Positions 8,957 to 20,072 are shown, numbered from the stretch's first letter. The stretch is 51,218 bases of DNA from Puniceicoccaceae bacterium (GCA_040224245.1 JBEGIR010000094.1:1-51218); one strand, 5' to 3'. Notes: generated from the sequence alone by a model not told the origin. A program made the numbers and translations.

Positions 8957-10363
8957 ATGATAGCACTACTGAAAAAGAAGCGACTCATCCATGTCTTCTC
9001 AGGGATACTTCTGGCGAGTTTTCTCTTTTGCATGAACCTGCAAGCTGAGGACATTGTCGCCGAAGCCGCAGAAGCCGTCGAAGCGGCAGCAGCGGCTGCC
9101 CCCGATGAAGATTACCTCGCCCTCGTTGCTAAATATGGAGAAACCTTTGATTTCTTCACCATCAGCAACCTCTGGACTCTGATAGCTGCCGCACTGGTAT
9201 TCATCATGCACCTCGGCTTTGCCACGCTCGAATCCGGTCTCACCCAGTCCAAAAATACTGTCAACATTCTCTTCAAGAACGTTTTCATCATCTGCATGGG
9301 TCTGCTGGCCTATGCCGCCTGGGGCTTTAACGCGATGTATCCCGGAGATTTCAACGGCTTTTTTGCAATGGGAAGTCCATTGCTGGCTGCCGACTATGGC
9401 GGAACAGATTTTTCCTACGGCGGAACAGGACTGTGCATGACCGGATGGTCTGACTTCATCTTCCAGGCCATGTTTGCTGCAACCGCAGCCACCATTGTAT
9501 CCGGTGCTGTTGCCGAACGCATCAAGCTGCCAAGCTTCATGGTCATCGCAACCATTCTGGTGGCCGTCGTTTACCCGATCTCTGGCTCCTGGAAGTGGGG
9601 CGGAGGCTGGCTCGATGCCAACGGTTTCTACGACTTCGCCGGCTCCTCGCTCGTGCATGGTTTTGGTGGATTTGCAGCACTGGCAGCTGTTTTGGTGCTC
9701 GGACCCCGCAAAGGGAAATACCTTCCGGGAGGCGGCATCAAACCCATCCTGGGTCACAGCATGCCACTGGCAACCATCGGCGTCTTCCTGCTGTTCCTGG
9801 GCTGGTTCGGATTCAATGGTGGATCGGTGCTTTCAGCTGACCCTGAACTCGTATCCCTGGTCTTTGTCACCACAGCACTCGCAGCAGCAGCAGGTGGACT
9901 GGCGACCATGTTCACCGCCTGGATCGTAGGAAAGCGTCCGGATCTCTCCATGTCGCTCAACGGCATTCTTGCAGGTCTTGTCGGTATCACCGCAGGTGCG
10001 GACTCCATGGGTCCCTGGTCGGCAGTTTTTGTCGGCGCAATTGCAGGTGTAATCGTGGTCTTTGCAGTTCTGTTCTTTGACCGCATCAAAATTGATGATC
10101 CAGTGGGTGCGATTTCAGTACACGGAATCTGCGGAATCTGGGGAACCGTCGCCGTCGGTATTTTTGGCGGAGGCAGTCTGCTGTGGCAGATTATTGGCGC
10201 ACTTTCAGTTGCCGTTTTTGCCTTCACGGTCACACTGGTGATCACACTCGTGGTGAAAGCTGCGATGGGACTGCGCGTGTCTGAAGAAGAAGAGTTTGAA
10301 GGACTTGACATCGGCGAACACGGACAGGAAGCCTATCCCGATTTCGGACCCAGCTCGCACTGA
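8957..10363 (+). CDS. amt: Ammonium transporter (Amt family) with signal peptide
   Basis: Trimeric ammonium channel/transporter of the inner membrane. 468 residues. An N-terminal signal peptide (residues ~5-30, GILLASFLFCMNLQAED) and an Ala/Glu-rich linker precede the 11-helix core, as in AmtB-type precursors. The pore twin histidines are both present: H234 in LVHGFGG and H389 in SVHGICGIWG. Other family marks: FATLESGLTQSKNTVNI and the conserved SGAVAERIKL. Followed after 56 bp by the PII gene, the classic amtB-glnK arrangement in which PII plugs the channel when nitrogen is plentiful. Ahead of it lies a sigma-54 promoter candidate. Confidence 0.95.
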   Translation: MIALLKKKRLIHVFSGILLASFLFCMNLQAEDIVAEAAEAVEAAAAAAPDEDYLALVAKYGETFDFFTISNLWTLIAAALVFIMHLGFATLESGLTQSKNTVNILFKNVFIICMGLLAYAAWGFNAMYPGDFNGFFAMGSPLLAADYGGTDFSYGGTGLCMTGWSDFIFQAMFAATAATIVSGAVAERIKLPSFMVIATILVAVVYPISGSWKWGGGWLDANGFYDFAGSSLVHGFGGFAALAAVLVLGPRKGKYLPGGGIKPILGHSMPLATIGVFLLFLGWFGFNGGSVLSADPELVSLVFVTTALAAAAGGLATMFTAWIVGKRPDLSMSLNGILAGLVGITAGADSMGPWSAVFVGAIAGVIVVFAVLFFDRIKIDDPVGAISVHGICGIWGTVAVGIFGGGSLLWQIIGALSVAVFAFTVTLVITLVVKAAMGLRVSEEEEFEGLDIGEHGQEAYPDFGPSSH

Positions 10364-10386
10364 TCCAGAATCGGCATTTATCTTGA

Positions 10387-10758
<372 letters not shown>

Positions 10759-10810
10759 CGATTACGCGCGGATCCCAGATCCAACTGAAACAATCTACAA
10801 ACACACAAAG

Positions 10811-10845
10811 AGCTGGTTCGGAAATCTCCGGACCAGCTTTTTTTT
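10811..10845 (+). terminator. Rho-independent terminator of amt-glnK
   Basis: Twelve-base-pair stem with arms AGCTGGTTCGGA and TCCGGACCAGCT (one G:T pair), short loop, followed by eight T. Strong terminator ending the two-gene operon. Confidence 0.9.
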
Positions 10846-10908
10846 GCAACGACTCAACTCAGGCTGGAAAGTGTCAGTGTCCCTTACGACAAGCGCTCCG
10901 CGTTCGAA

Positions 10909-11658
10909 TCAGAGTGAAAGTCCACTGGCCGCAGGCTCATCCACCAGCCAGACCACTTTCCCGGGGAAGCGGTTCATCAATCGAATGGGAATCTCAGAAT
11001 AGGAGGCTGGCTGAGTATCAAACACCCGTTTCAACGCATCTGCCTTGCCTTCACCCATGACCAGGATCACGATCCGGGCACAGGCTTCCAGGCCTCGTGG
11101 CGTGATCGTCAGGCGTCCTCCTTTTCCCGGAACCTCCAGTGCTGCAAACAGTCGGTGATCGGAATCCATGGAAGCTAGATCGAGCAACGGGGAACCCGGA
11201 AAGAGGGAAGCTGTGTGGCAATCGTCCCCCATGCCGAGCATACAAAGGTCGTAAGCCTTGCCTTCTCCGAAACTGAGCGACCAGAGTTTTTCATACCAGA
11301 GTGCCGCTTCATTCAGGGTGCGTCCGGTATCCCAGGGAAAGCGGTGGTCTGGAGTGACCCCAAGCGGATCGAGCAGCAAGCGCTCTGCATTTCCATAATT
11401 GCTCTCGTCTGAAGCAATGGGCACATGTCGTTCATCACTGACCGAAAAAATGATGTCGCGTTTTGCTTCTGGTAGCCTTGAGTCATGGGCCGCCAGCCAA
11501 CGAAACAATGCCTTCGGGCTCGATCCGCCGGTCAGCGCAACGCCAGGGGGATACGGCGTTTGCTCTACCACCTCCCTGAGCAAGGCTGCAAAGGTTGTGA
11601 AAAGTTCCTCTTGTGAACCCACCCGAACTTCGCCGAGGGGAGTGTTGCAAATTTTCAT
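10909..11658 (-). CDS. pgl: 6-phosphogluconolactonase
   Basis: Hydrolyses 6-phosphogluconolactone to 6-phosphogluconate in the oxidative pentose phosphate pathway. 249 residues, the usual length of the DevB/SOL family. Motifs: LTGGSSPKALFRWL (sugar-phosphate binding loop, residues ~43-56), SVSDERHVP near 72, and GMGDDCHTASLFPG near 143; the family usually reads GMGxDGHxASLFP, with D/C here in place of DG. It is the last gene of a minus-strand run gluQ-patB-pgl. No glucose-6-phosphate dehydrogenase gene is nearby. Confidence 0.92.
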   Translation of the reverse strand: MKICNTPLGEVRVGSQEELFTTFAALLREVVEQTPYPPGVALTGGSSPKALFRWLAAHDSRLPEAKRDIIFSVSDERHVPIASDESNYGNAERLLLDPLGVTPDHRFPWDTGRTLNEAALWYEKLWSLSFGEGKAYDLCMLGMGDDCHTASLFPGSPLLDLASMDSDHRLFAALEVPGKGGRLTITPRGLEACARIVILVMGEGKADALKRVFDTQPASYSEIPIRLMNRFPGKVVWLVDEPAASGLSL

Positions 11659-11713
11659 AATGGCAAGGGGATCAACGAGATTTTAACGGAGAATAGGCGG
11701 TTTTCCCGGTTGT

Positions 11714-12862
11714 TCAACCCAGAGATGCTAGCCCACGTCGAATTCGCTCGATTCCCTCACGCAACTGGCTTCGCGGACAACCAAAATTCAAGCGCACAAA
11801 ACCTTCACCCTGAAACCCGCTGCCTTCGGAAAGACCGACACCAAAACGTTCAAAGTAGGCAGCTGGCTGAGCCAGATTCAACTCACGCGCATCCAGCCAG
11901 GCCAGGTAGGTGGCATCCATCGGGTAGAGCTTCAGTCCCGGAAGTGAGGCATGCACGGTTTCGTAAAGATACTCCCGGTTTGCATCGAGATAGGACAGCA
12001 GCTCCCTGCGCCACGGTTCTCCATAGCGGTAGGCCGCTTCACATGCCGCATATCCCATACAGTTCACCTCCGTAAGGATCCCGCGGATGGATCCCTGAAA
12101 CGTTGCGCGCAATGACGCGTCAGGGATAACGAGATAGGCGCAGGCCAATCCGGCAAGATTGTAGGTCTTGCTAGGGGCAAACATCACGATCAGGCGTCGG
12201 GCGAGTTCAGAACCCAGCGAACCTGCACACACGTGGGCTTTGTCGTTCAGAATCAGATCACAGTGGATCTCATCGGACAACAACACCAGATCGTGTCGCA
12301 CCATCACTTCGGCAAGCCGCTCCATTTCCGTGCGGCTGAACACCTTGCCAACCGGATTGTGTGGATTCGAAAGAATGAGAATGCGGCTTCTGGAATGCAC
12401 CGTCGCTTCCAATCGGTCAAAATCGATTTCCCATTCCTCCGTAGCCTCGTTCAAAACCAGCGGAATGGGCTGCAGTTCCTGATCCGCATACTGGGGAGCA
12501 GTCAGAAAGGGATAATAGACCGGAGTGAAGGTGAGAATACCATCACCGGGTTTTGCAAAAGCGCGGCACGCCAGATTGATCGCAGGCACCAGTCCCGGCG
12601 TCCAGACCAGCCATTCCGCCTGCACCTTCCACTGATGACAGCTTTCCAAATAATCCAGAACCGCATCGGTGCAGTGCTTCTCCGCCAGGGTATATCCGAA
12701 GACGCCATGGTCCACGCGTTCCCGCATTGCCTCAATCACAGGTTCAGGAGAACGAAAATCCATGTCGGCAACCCAAAACGGCAAAATGTTCGTTCCCGCG
12801 TATTTGTTCCATTTGAGACTGCCGGTATTCCGGCGGTCGATATTCACATCAAAATCTATCAT
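11714..12862 (-). CDS. PLP-dependent C-S lyase / aminotransferase, PatB (MalY) type
   Basis: Fold-type I PLP enzyme of the MalY/PatB group, which cleaves cystathionine or cysteine conjugates to pyruvate, ammonia and a thiol. 382 residues from the ATG at 12862. Group hallmarks: NIDRRNTGSLKWNKY at the N-terminus, LPFWVADMDF, YTLAEKH, ILSNPHNPVGKVF, LVLLSDEIHCDL, and PLP lysine K232 in APSKTYNLAG. The longer open frame reaches back to the gluQ stop, but homologues begin at or near 12862, where GAGGAT immediately precedes the ATG. The exact substrate cannot be assigned. Probably co-transcribed with gluQ, 35 bp upstream. Confidence 0.88.
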   Translation of the reverse strand: MIDFDVNIDRRNTGSLKWNKYAGTNILPFWVADMDFRSPEPVIEAMRERVDHGVFGYTLAEKHCTDAVLDYLESCHQWKVQAEWLVWTPGLVPAINLACRAFAKPGDGILTFTPVYYPFLTAPQYADQELQPIPLVLNEATEEWEIDFDRLEATVHSRSRILILSNPHNPVGKVFSRTEMERLAEVMVRHDLVLLSDEIHCDLILNDKAHVCAGSLGSELARRLIVMFAPSKTYNLAGLACAYLVIPDASLRATFQGSIRGILTEVNCMGYAACEAAYRYGEPWRRELLSYLDANREYLYETVHASLPGLKLYPMDATYLAWLDARELNLAQPAAYFERFGVGLSEGSGFQGEGFVRLNFGCPRSQLREGIERIRRGLASLG

Positions 12863-12897
12863 ATCCTCAAAGGTTCCATCAGATCGAGCACCCAACT

Positions 12898-13839
12898 TCA
12901 CACCCTGTCGTCTCGACGGGCTTCGCTGCCATCCCAACAATTATCCATCCAGTCTGCAACCTCGGGAAACCCCATGGCTTTGATTTTTTCCCAGAACTGC
13001 ACGGCAGTCCAGCCCCGCTCCCGATAGGACCGAATGCTCTCGGAATCAAACGATTTTGCGAGTCTCACTCCTTTGGCATCCTTTACCAACGGTCCATGAT
13101 ACCAGGACGGAGGAGGGCAACCCAGTTTCTCATACACAAGCAATTGTCGCGCTGTCGATACCAGGAGATCTTCGCCACGAACCACTTCATTGATGCCACC
13201 CTGGATGTCATCCAGAACCACTGCCATTTCATAGGCTGGCATCCCGTCCTTCGACCAAACCAGAAAATCTCCAAAATCCCGACCCGCTACATAAGATTTC
13301 GAGCCTGAGCGCAAATCGTGAAACCGCACCGCTTCCCCGAACGGAACCTTCCAGCGCCAGTTCATGCGAAAACAGTTTCCATCCGAATCGGGCGTCCAAT
13401 CCTGCAGGCATTCCGCTTCCCGAAGTTCGGGCGGAAATACAATCTCCCCATCTGGAGAAAGCTGCGCCGAAGGATGTTCGCGTAACTCGCGGCGACTCAC
13501 CTGACTCGGATAAATCCAGCCCGCACGCGCCCATCGTACCAGTTCCTGCTGATAGCGATCAAGCTGCTCGCTTTGCTGCACAAAGCCCCGGGCATATCCG
13601 GGTTGGGGATCCCACCCAATGCCAAGCCATTCCAGATCATCCAGAATCCCATCCACGTATTCGCGCTTGCAGCGATTCAGATCCAGGTCTTCGATACGCA
13701 GGCGAAGCAATCCCCCGGCCTGGCGGGCACGAAGACTGGCAAGGGCAAAGGTGCAGGCATGGCCACTGTGCAACCATCCACTGGGTGTTGGTGCGAGCCG
13801 CCCTACATATCCGGGTTGCGATACACGCTGGTTCCTCAT
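12898..13839 (-). CDS. gluQ: Glutamyl-queuosine tRNA(Asp) synthetase
   Basis: GluRS paralogue that attaches glutamate to queuosine-34 of tRNA-Asp. 313 residues: it has the catalytic Rossmann domain but lacks the anticodon-binding half of GluRS, which defines GluQ-RS. HIGH-like motif RLAPTPSGWLHSGHA at the N-terminus, LRIEDLD, LWLGI-like helix, YEMAVVLDD and the KMSKS-like RLAKSF near the end. Unusual: in the segment where E. coli GluQ-RS has zinc cysteines (YHCQCTR) this protein reads IYPSQVSRREL, so the zinc site seems lost. The ATG at 13839 is chosen over a TTG three codons earlier. Confidence 0.88.
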   Translation of the reverse strand: MRNQRVSQPGYVGRLAPTPSGWLHSGHACTFALASLRARQAGGLLRLRIEDLDLNRCKREYVDGILDDLEWLGIGWDPQPGYARGFVQQSEQLDRYQQELVRWARAGWIYPSQVSRRELREHPSAQLSPDGEIVFPPELREAECLQDWTPDSDGNCFRMNWRWKVPFGEAVRFHDLRSGSKSYVAGRDFGDFLVWSKDGMPAYEMAVVLDDIQGGINEVVRGEDLLVSTARQLLVYEKLGCPPPSWYHGPLVKDAKGVRLAKSFDSESIRSYRERGWTAVQFWEKIKAMGFPEVADWMDNCWDGSEARRDDRV

Positions 13840-13904
13840 AAGATGCAAACGATTCGCGAGTTGCCCGAAAGTTTGGGCTTGAAATCAACACACATTCCGG
13901 TATT

Positions 13905-13916
13905 GAACATAGTTTC
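13905..13916 (+). promoter_or_regulatory. Weak candidate LexA-type operator upstream of recA
   Basis: GAACATAGTTTC, 44 bp before the recA start, is one base from the Gram-positive-type GAAC-N4-GTTC box. Position fits SOS control of recA. The similarity is short and I do not know this organism's LexA motif, so the call is tentative. Confidence 0.25.
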
Positions 13917-13959
13917 ACTTGTTTTACCACCACCATCCGAGACAATCCCTACCTAAGCC

Positions 13960-15042
13960 ATGGCCAAAGCATCGTCCAGCAAAACAGCACTCACCACCGA
14001 CCCGAAGGAACGCAAAGCCTCCCTCGATCTCGCCGTCTCCTCCATCAACCGTCAATACGGTGAGGGCGCACTCATGCGCCTCGGTGACGCATCCAAAATG
14101 AATGTCTCCGTCATCTCCACCGGATCCGTCGCCATCGACCTCGCCCTGGGCGTGGGAGGATTGCCACGCGGTCGTGTCTCCGAGATCTACGGACCGGAGT
14201 CGTCGGGGAAAACAACGCTCTGTCTGTCCATCATCGCACAGGCGCAGCGCCAGGGAGGCAATGCCGTATTCATCGACGTGGAGCACGCGCTTGACCCCCG
14301 TTACGCCAAAATCGTCGGCGTCGACCTGGACAGCCTCATGGTTGCCCAACCGGAAAGTGGTGAAGACGCGCTCAACATCACCGAAACCCTCATCCGCTCC
14401 GGAGCGATCGATGTGATCGTTGTCGACTCTGTCGCTGCTCTGGTTTCCAAAACCGAACTTGACGGCCAGATGGGTGACACCACGGTGGGCTTGCAAGCTC
14501 GCATGATGAGTCAGGCCATGCGACGACTCACCTCCGTGATTTCCAAAACCCAGTGCGTCTGCCTGTTCACCAATCAGATTCGCGAAAAAATCGGAGTGAT
14601 GTTTGGAAACCCGGAAACACAGCCTGGTGGTCGCGCACTCAAATTTTTCGCGTCCGTTCGCATGGACATTCGCAGAATCGGCCAGATCAAAAAACCTTCC
14701 GGTGAAGTGATCGGAAATCGCACGCGCCTGAAGATCGTGAAAAACAAAGTGGCAGCCCCCTTTACCGAATGCGAATTCGACATCATGTACAATGAGGGCA
14801 TTTCCAAAACAGGCTCACTGCTCGACCTCGGCGTCGACCACAAAATCCTCGAAAAGAAGGGAGCCTGGATCTCTTACAAGGGCGATCTCATCGGTCAAGG
14901 CCGCGAAGCGGCCAAACAGTATTTGATGGAAAATCCGGCCATCGCTGACGAACTGACACAAGCCATCATGGAAAAAGTCCATGTTGAAGTCGGTTCCATT
15001 CTTGCAAAAGGAGAAGAGAATACTGACGGTAAGGGAGATTAA
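13960..15042 (+). CDS. recA: RecA recombinase
   Basis: Forms ATP-dependent filaments on single-stranded DNA for homologous recombination and co-protease activation of LexA. 360 residues, normal length. Walker A GPESSGKT at residues 78-85, Walker B region [14 protein letters not shown]1 region [18 protein letters not shown]2 region [21 protein letters not shown], and C-terminal domain with an acidic tail ending EENTDGKGD. The N-terminus has a 20-residue Ser/Lys/Thr-rich lead before the core. mnmE follows 13 bp later, so the genes may share a transcript. No Shine-Dalgarno is visible ahead of the ATG. Confidence 0.97.
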   Translation: MAKASSSKTALTTDPKERKASLDLAVSSINRQYGEGALMRLGDASKMNVSVISTGSVAIDLALGVGGLPRGRVSEIYGPESSGKTTLCLSIIAQAQRQGGNAVFIDVEHALDPRYAKIVGVDLDSLMVAQPESGEDALNITETLIRSGAIDVIVVDSVAALVSKTELDGQMGDTTVGLQARMMSQAMRRLTSVISKTQCVCLFTNQIREKIGVMFGNPETQPGGRALKFFASVRMDIRRIGQIKKPSGEVIGNRTRLKIVKNKVAAPFTECEFDIMYNEGISKTGSLLDLGVDHKILEKKGAWISYKGDLIGQGREAAKQYLMENPAIADELTQAIMEKVHVEVGSILAKGEENTDGKGD

Positions 15043-15055
15043 TCCCTGAATTTCC

Positions 15056-16417
15056 ATGACCGACACCATCGTCGCCCAGTCGACGCCCCACGGAATATCC
15101 GCACTTGCGCTCATTCGCGCAAGCGGACCAGACTGCCTCGCCATTGCAGAGAAATTGCTTCGGCAGTCTGACCTCTCCACCGCGATTCCCCGTCAGGCAA
15201 CTTTTTCTCGCCTACGGGATGCTTCAGGCAACCTGATTGATGAAGTGGTTTGGATCTACTACGCCGACCAGGCATCCTACACGGGCGAACCCATGCTCGA
15301 AATCATGCCACATGGGAATCCGATCATCTGCAAAAAGATCATTGCCACCTTCATCGATCTCGGTTGTCGACTGGCGGAACCGGGAGAGTTCACACAGCGT
15401 GCATACCTCAATGGAAAGCTAAATTTTTCCCAAGTCGAGGGAGTTTTGGATGTCATTCATGCTCAATCAGATAGAGCACTTTTCTACGCCCGGAAGCACC
15501 TGACAGGCGAGTCTGGAAGATTGATCAAGGGGATCGTCCAGGAATTAACATCCATCCGGGCAGAAATTGAAGCCTACATCGACTTTCCCGAAGACGAACT
15601 GCCACCTGAAGATCAGGCAGGCCCCTTGATGCGCATTCGACACCTGCTCGAAACACTCTCGCATTTTGAATCCACAGTGCGAAGCCGGGAAGCGATCCAA
15701 AATGGAATCGATACCCTGATCATCGGTGCGCCCAATGTTGGAAAAAGCAGTCTAATGAACGCATTGGTCGGTCATCGACGTGCATTGGTAAGTGACCAGG
15801 CAGGCACCACCCGCGACTATATTGTCGAGCGTACTTTTGTCGGAGATTATCTGATCAATCTTTTTGACACCGCAGGACTCAACACGCATTCCCTGGATCA
15901 ACTCGAAAGCGAGGGCATCGAACGCACTTTGGAATTGATCGAACAAGCGAGCTTTTACTTGATTGTGCTCGATGCAACCCAACCCGAGCCGCAACTTCCC
16001 ATCGAAGTGACCCAGGCCCTCAACCCCAACAATACACTCGTGCTGGCAAACAAAATGGACCTTCCGTCCGCCCACAAGCACAACGACTTTTTGCCAAATT
16101 TCCCTCACATCGGCATCTCCACATTCGACCATCAAAGCATTCTAAACCTGCTGGATGAGTGGAAGAAAAGAATCGAGCAGGATCTCGATACGCATGAAGA
16201 GGAAGATGTCATGTTCAACCATCGACAAGGCAGTTTCATCCGGGAGGCACACAAAGAGCTTTCCGAAGCGCAACGCATCCTGCGAGAGTCCCAGGCAACA
16301 GAACTTGCCGCATTTCATTTGATCGCAGCATCTGACTCCCTGGTCCGCATCAATGAACGCGTCGACCATGAAGCCGTGCTCGATGACTTGTTCAAGCGAT
16401 TCTGCATCGGGAAATAG
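15056..16417 (+). CDS. mnmE: tRNA modification GTPase MnmE
   Basis: With MnmG makes the (carboxymethyl)aminomethyl group at C5 of uridine-34 in several tRNAs. 453 residues. N-terminal folate-binding domain ([21 protein letters not shown]), central helical domain, and an inserted Ras-like G domain: G1 GAPNVGKS at 224-231, G3 DTAGL at 271, G4 NKMDL near 338. The C-terminal FCIGK, whose Cys is essential in this family, is intact. Start ATG at 15056, 13 bp after recA. mnmG follows 46 bp downstream, so both partners are probably made from one transcript. Confidence 0.96.
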   Translation: MTDTIVAQSTPHGISALALIRASGPDCLAIAEKLLRQSDLSTAIPRQATFSRLRDASGNLIDEVVWIYYADQASYTGEPMLEIMPHGNPIICKKIIATFIDLGCRLAEPGEFTQRAYLNGKLNFSQVEGVLDVIHAQSDRALFYARKHLTGESGRLIKGIVQELTSIRAEIEAYIDFPEDELPPEDQAGPLMRIRHLLETLSHFESTVRSREAIQNGIDTLIIGAPNVGKSSLMNALVGHRRALVSDQAGTTRDYIVERTFVGDYLINLFDTAGLNTHSLDQLESEGIERTLELIEQASFYLIVLDATQPEPQLPIEVTQALNPNNTLVLANKMDLPSAHKHNDFLPNFPHIGISTFDHQSILNLLDEWKKRIEQDLDTHEEEDVMFNHRQGSFIREAHKELSEAQRILRESQATELAAFHLIAASDSLVRINERVDHEAVLDDLFKRFCIGK

Positions 16418-16463
16418 GAACCTGGCTTGCACAGCAATCCCGTTCAATCGTAGATTGAAATCC

Positions 16464-18338
16464 ATGAATGACTTTGATTTTACCGGTGCATCGACGCCGT
16501 ATGATGTGATTGTCTGCGGCGCAGGACACGCTGGCTGCGAAGCTGCGTTGGCAGCTGCACGAAAAGGCGCCAACGTCCTGTTGCTGACCGGAAATGTCGA
16601 TACCATTGCCCAAATGAGCTGCAACCCAGCCATTGGCGGGCAAGCCAAGGGTCAGATTGTGCGGGAAATTGACGCCCTTGGGGGAGAAATGGCGATCAAT
16701 ACCGACACCACTGCCATTCAATACCGCCTGCTCAACGCCTCAAAGGGACCAGCCGTTCAGGCACCGCGCGCACAGTGCGACAAAAAAGCCTACCAGTTTC
16801 GAATGAAACACCGCCTGGAGCACACCGCCAACCTGACACTCTTTCAGGCCATCGCCAACGATCTGCTCGTCAAAGGGGATCGCATCACAGGCGTCGGCAC
16901 CAATCTGGGCATCTCCTTTTTTGCCAAAACTGTCATCCTGACTACGGGCACCTTCCTTCAAGCCATCATGCACATCGGTTCCAACCGAACCGAAGGTGGA
17001 CGCATGGGAGATTTCAGCGCCAAAGGAATTTCCGGTCGCTTGCAGGAACTCGGAATTGAAGTCGAACGCCTCAAAACCGGAACACCCTGCCGCATTCTTG
17101 GAAGAACCATCAACTTCGAAAACCTCACGGAACAAAAGGGAGATCCTGAACCGACCTTCTTTTCCTTTTTCGATTCTCGCGAATCCGATTTTGACATGTT
17201 CCACGTGGAACAATCTGGCGAACAACTCTCCGGATGGACACCGGGAACCAATCAAGTCTCCTGCTGGATGACCGACACCACGGCAGAAACAGAAGCTGTC
17301 ATCCAGGAAAACCTTCACCTTTCTCCACTCTACGCCGGCATCATTCAAAGCAGTGGGCCTCGTTACTGTCCCAGCATCGAAGACAAATATGTGAGATTCG
17401 AGGGCAAACCCACTCATCGGCTTTTTCTCGAACCCGAAGGTCGTCATACCAATGAGTGGTACATCAATGGTCTTTCCACCAGTCTGCCTTTCGAAGTTCA
17501 GCTGCAAATGCTGAAAACCATACCCGGTCTGGAACAGGCCAAAATCACCCGCCCGGCCTATGCCGTGGAGTATGATTTTGCAATTCCAACCCAACTACTG
17601 CCGACCTTGGAATCCAAGCTTATCGAAGGTCTGTTTTTTGCGGGACAAATCAACGGAACATCAGGCTATGAAGAGGCAGCCGGTCAAGGATTGGTCGCAG
17701 GTTGCAACGCAGCCAACAAGGTCCTGAACGCAAATCCTCTCTTGCTGGCACGGCACGAATCCTACATTGGCGTGCTCATCGACGACTTGGTGACCAAGGG
17801 AACCAAGGAACCCTACCGCATGTTCACGAGTCGCGCCGAATACCGACTCCTGCTCAACCACCAAAGTGCAGAGTATAGGCTCGCAGCACACGCTCAGCAG
17901 CAACAACTGGTTTCCGGGAAACGCATGCAGCGCATGCTGGAACAGCGGGATCACGTGATGCGGTGTGTGCAACAACTCGAAGAGGATCGCTACCAGAATG
18001 GCACCAAGGGGGACGCCGTGCGTCGCGGAACCCCGCTACATGAGGTCGAACCCGATCTCGCAAATCAGTCGAAAGAGGTTCGTGATTTGGTGGAGTATTT
18101 TGTTTCCTACAAGGGTTACCTGGATCGTGAGCAGCGCCATATCCAGAAATTCACAAACCTCGACCGCATCCACCTCCCATCAGATCTCAACTACCTGGCC
18201 ATTCCAGGACTGCGCAAGGAAAGTGCACTTAAGCTATCAGAAATTCGTCCACTGACCCTGGCTCAGGCGTCTCGGATCAGTGGAGTTAATCCAGCCGACA
18301 TTTCCATTCTGATGGTGTATCAGGAACGCAGCCATTAA
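16464..18338 (+). CDS. mnmG: tRNA uridine-5-carboxymethylaminomethyl enzyme MnmG (GidA)
   Basis: FAD- and NADH-dependent partner of MnmE in wobble-uridine modification. 624 residues, as expected. FAD dinucleotide-binding motif [16 protein letters not shown] starts near residue 18; [42 protein letters not shown] and the GidA signature around [16 protein letters not shown] are all present, followed by the helical C-terminal MnmE-interacting domain ending [16 protein letters not shown]. Start ATG at 16464 gives [17 protein letters not shown]; a longer upstream frame overlaps the end of mnmE and is not conserved-looking. Confidence 0.96.
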   Translation: MNDFDFTGASTPYDVIVCGAGHAGCEAALAAARKGANVLLLTGNVDTIAQMSCNPAIGGQAKGQIVREIDALGGEMAINTDTTAIQYRLLNASKGPAVQAPRAQCDKKAYQFRMKHRLEHTANLTLFQAIANDLLVKGDRITGVGTNLGISFFAKTVILTTGTFLQAIMHIGSNRTEGGRMGDFSAKGISGRLQELGIEVERLKTGTPCRILGRTINFENLTEQKGDPEPTFFSFFDSRESDFDMFHVEQSGEQLSGWTPGTNQVSCWMTDTTAETEAVIQENLHLSPLYAGIIQSSGPRYCPSIEDKYVRFEGKPTHRLFLEPEGRHTNEWYINGLSTSLPFEVQLQMLKTIPGLEQAKITRPAYAVEYDFAIPTQLLPTLESKLIEGLFFAGQINGTSGYEEAAGQGLVAGCNAANKVLNANPLLLARHESYIGVLIDDLVTKGTKEPYRMFTSRAEYRLLLNHQSAEYRLAAHAQQQQLVSGKRMQRMLEQRDHVMRCVQQLEEDRYQNGTKGDAVRRGTPLHEVEPDLANQSKEVRDLVEYFVSYKGYLDREQRHIQKFTNLDRIHLPSDLNYLAIPGLRKESALKLSEIRPLTLAQASRISGVNPADISILMVYQERSH

Positions 18339-18339
18339 G

Positions 18340-18376
18340 GAATCGCCATGTTCAAATTCGTTGGATTTGGCGATTC
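18340..18376. terminator. Hairpin between convergent mnmG and lnt
   Basis: Nine-base arms GAATCGCCA and TGGCGATTC enclose an AT-rich loop that can itself pair partly (AAATTC/GATTT). There is no T-run, so it may act as a convergent-transcript barrier rather than a classical intrinsic terminator. Confidence 0.4.
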
Positions 18377-18441
18377 GACAAAGAGAAAAGATTCTGCATC
18401 ATTCCAATCTGGAACCATCGATTCCACTCAAAACACCTGCC

Positions 18442-19992
18442 TTACGTCTTTCGTCGAATCCCTGCCAGCAGGCTGAGCAGGAACATGCATGCATGCACCC
18501 AGTCATGCCAGCGATAATAGAGTGTGGTCTCCCGAGTATGCTCGCTCCACTCAAAAACTCCATGCCCCCTGAAATAAATGCTGCCGTCCGCATCGCGCAA
18601 TAGATAGCGGATTTGCCCCCAACGATCAATCCATCCACTCCAGCCCGCACTGCCGCAGCGCACCACTGAACGCCCGACTTCCACAGCTCGCAGAACCGAG
18701 TGAGCCGCATGAAAGTAAGCACCAAATTCCTCACCATACCAGACGTTGTAAGTTGCCACGTAGATCAAATCCACGTCCTCCAACTCATCCCCAAGCAACA
18801 ATCCAGGGAAACAGTCTTCATAACAAACTAGTGGACTAATGTTCAATTCCCTTCCAGCCACATCCACCGAAATCACTACCTGCGAAGTTCCCCTTCCAAA
18901 ATCACTGGGAATCGGAACAATCGTTTCGATTCCCGGAAAAAAGCGCCGAAACGGAATAAATTCCCCAAACGGAACCAGAATGCGTTTTGCATAAAACGGA
19001 CCTTTCAGCCCCACATCCGGTCTGAGCTTCAATACCGCATTGTAGGAAATCCCATTCGCATCCACTGCCTGATTTCCAAAAACCACTGGAACCTTGAGAG
19101 CATGGCTCACCCAACCTTCCACTTCCTGCTGCATCGCTCCCCCATCATTGACGGCTGCCGGCAGGGTGCCCTCCGGCCAAAAGAGCAGATCCACTTCTGC
19201 TCCTTGTGTCAGGGCGTTGCTCTCCGTCCAGACATTGCGAACCGCCTCAACCATGCGTTCGTAATTCCATTGCAGATGTGGCTCCAAGTTGGGTTGCACC
19301 AATCCCATGCGAACCCCGGAATCCTTCTGAGAATTTTGCGCTGATGATTCGGATTGCGACAAGCGGAACCAGCCAAACCCCGCTATCAAGAACAGGCAAC
19401 CCAGCGCGTAAAGCATTGGTTGAAGCATCAACCTGCACGTCATTCGTACTACACCAATGCAACGGAAAATCGATTGCGCAAACCACAGATTCACCAGCAC
19501 CAGTAAAGCACTCAACCCATAGCCGCCCACGACACTCGAAATCTGCAACATCAGCGGAGACTGCCACTGCGTGATTGAAAAATGCGCACCCGGTAAACCA
19601 AAGGGTTGAGTCCGACACCATTCCAGCACTGCCCACAACGCGGCGAGTCCCACCACTTGCGTGATACGCAGCTTTGCAAACCCTTCGCACCCTTGCCGAC
19701 CCGTGTTCCACCACAACACCCACATCCAAAGAGCATGAATGAAGGCAAACCCCGCCGCGATTCCCAGCACAGCAACCCAACTCACATGACGGAGCCATAG
19801 GATCAGTGCAATCCACCGAATCCATTCCACCGCAAAGACCCACAGCAAAAAGCGAGAGCCGCGTTCGATCCGACGCATGGCAAGGAACAGTGGAACCATC
19901 GACACCCATGCCAGCCAACCCAGGTCAACTCCGGGAAAGGCGGAAAATGAGAGGAGAACGTAGAGAAGGAACCACCCAAGCCTGCACATCAT
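18442..19992 (-). CDS. lnt: Apolipoprotein N-acyltransferase
   Basis: Adds the third acyl chain to lipoproteins at the inner membrane. 516 residues: about six N-terminal membrane segments (to residue ~220), a periplasmic nitrilase-like domain, and a C-terminal membrane segment (WVHACMFLLSLLAG). The nitrilase catalytic triad can be placed: Glu in LLFWPEGTLPAAV, Lys in the RILVPFGEF region, and Cys in PLVCYEDCFPGLL, where E. coli Lnt has its catalytic Cys in the CYE motif. Two adjacent ATG codons begin the frame; 19992 is taken. Downstream on the same strand of glgP and the DUF3108 gene. Confidence 0.9.
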   Translation of the reverse strand: MMCRLGWFLLYVLLSFSAFPGVDLGWLAWVSMVPLFLAMRRIERGSRFLLWVFAVEWIRWIALILWLRHVSWVAVLGIAAGFAFIHALWMWVLWWNTGRQGCEGFAKLRITQVVGLAALWAVLEWCRTQPFGLPGAHFSITQWQSPLMLQISSVVGGYGLSALLVLVNLWFAQSIFRCIGVVRMTCRLMLQPMLYALGCLFLIAGFGWFRLSQSESSAQNSQKDSGVRMGLVQPNLEPHLQWNYERMVEAVRNVWTESNALTQGAEVDLLFWPEGTLPAAVNDGGAMQQEVEGWVSHALKVPVVFGNQAVDANGISYNAVLKLRPDVGLKGPFYAKRILVPFGEFIPFRRFFPGIETIVPIPSDFGRGTSQVVISVDVAGRELNISPLVCYEDCFPGLLLGDELEDVDLIYVATYNVWYGEEFGAYFHAAHSVLRAVEVGRSVVRCGSAGWSGWIDRWGQIRYLLRDADGSIYFRGHGVFEWSEHTRETTLYYRWHDWVHACMFLLSLLAGIRRKT

Positions 19993-20072
19993 GCCATACT
20001 CTTTTGAGTCAACCCCTGCCTTTTGGCAACCGCAGAACTCTGACGACTAAGGCAACTCCTGAGGAATCCACA

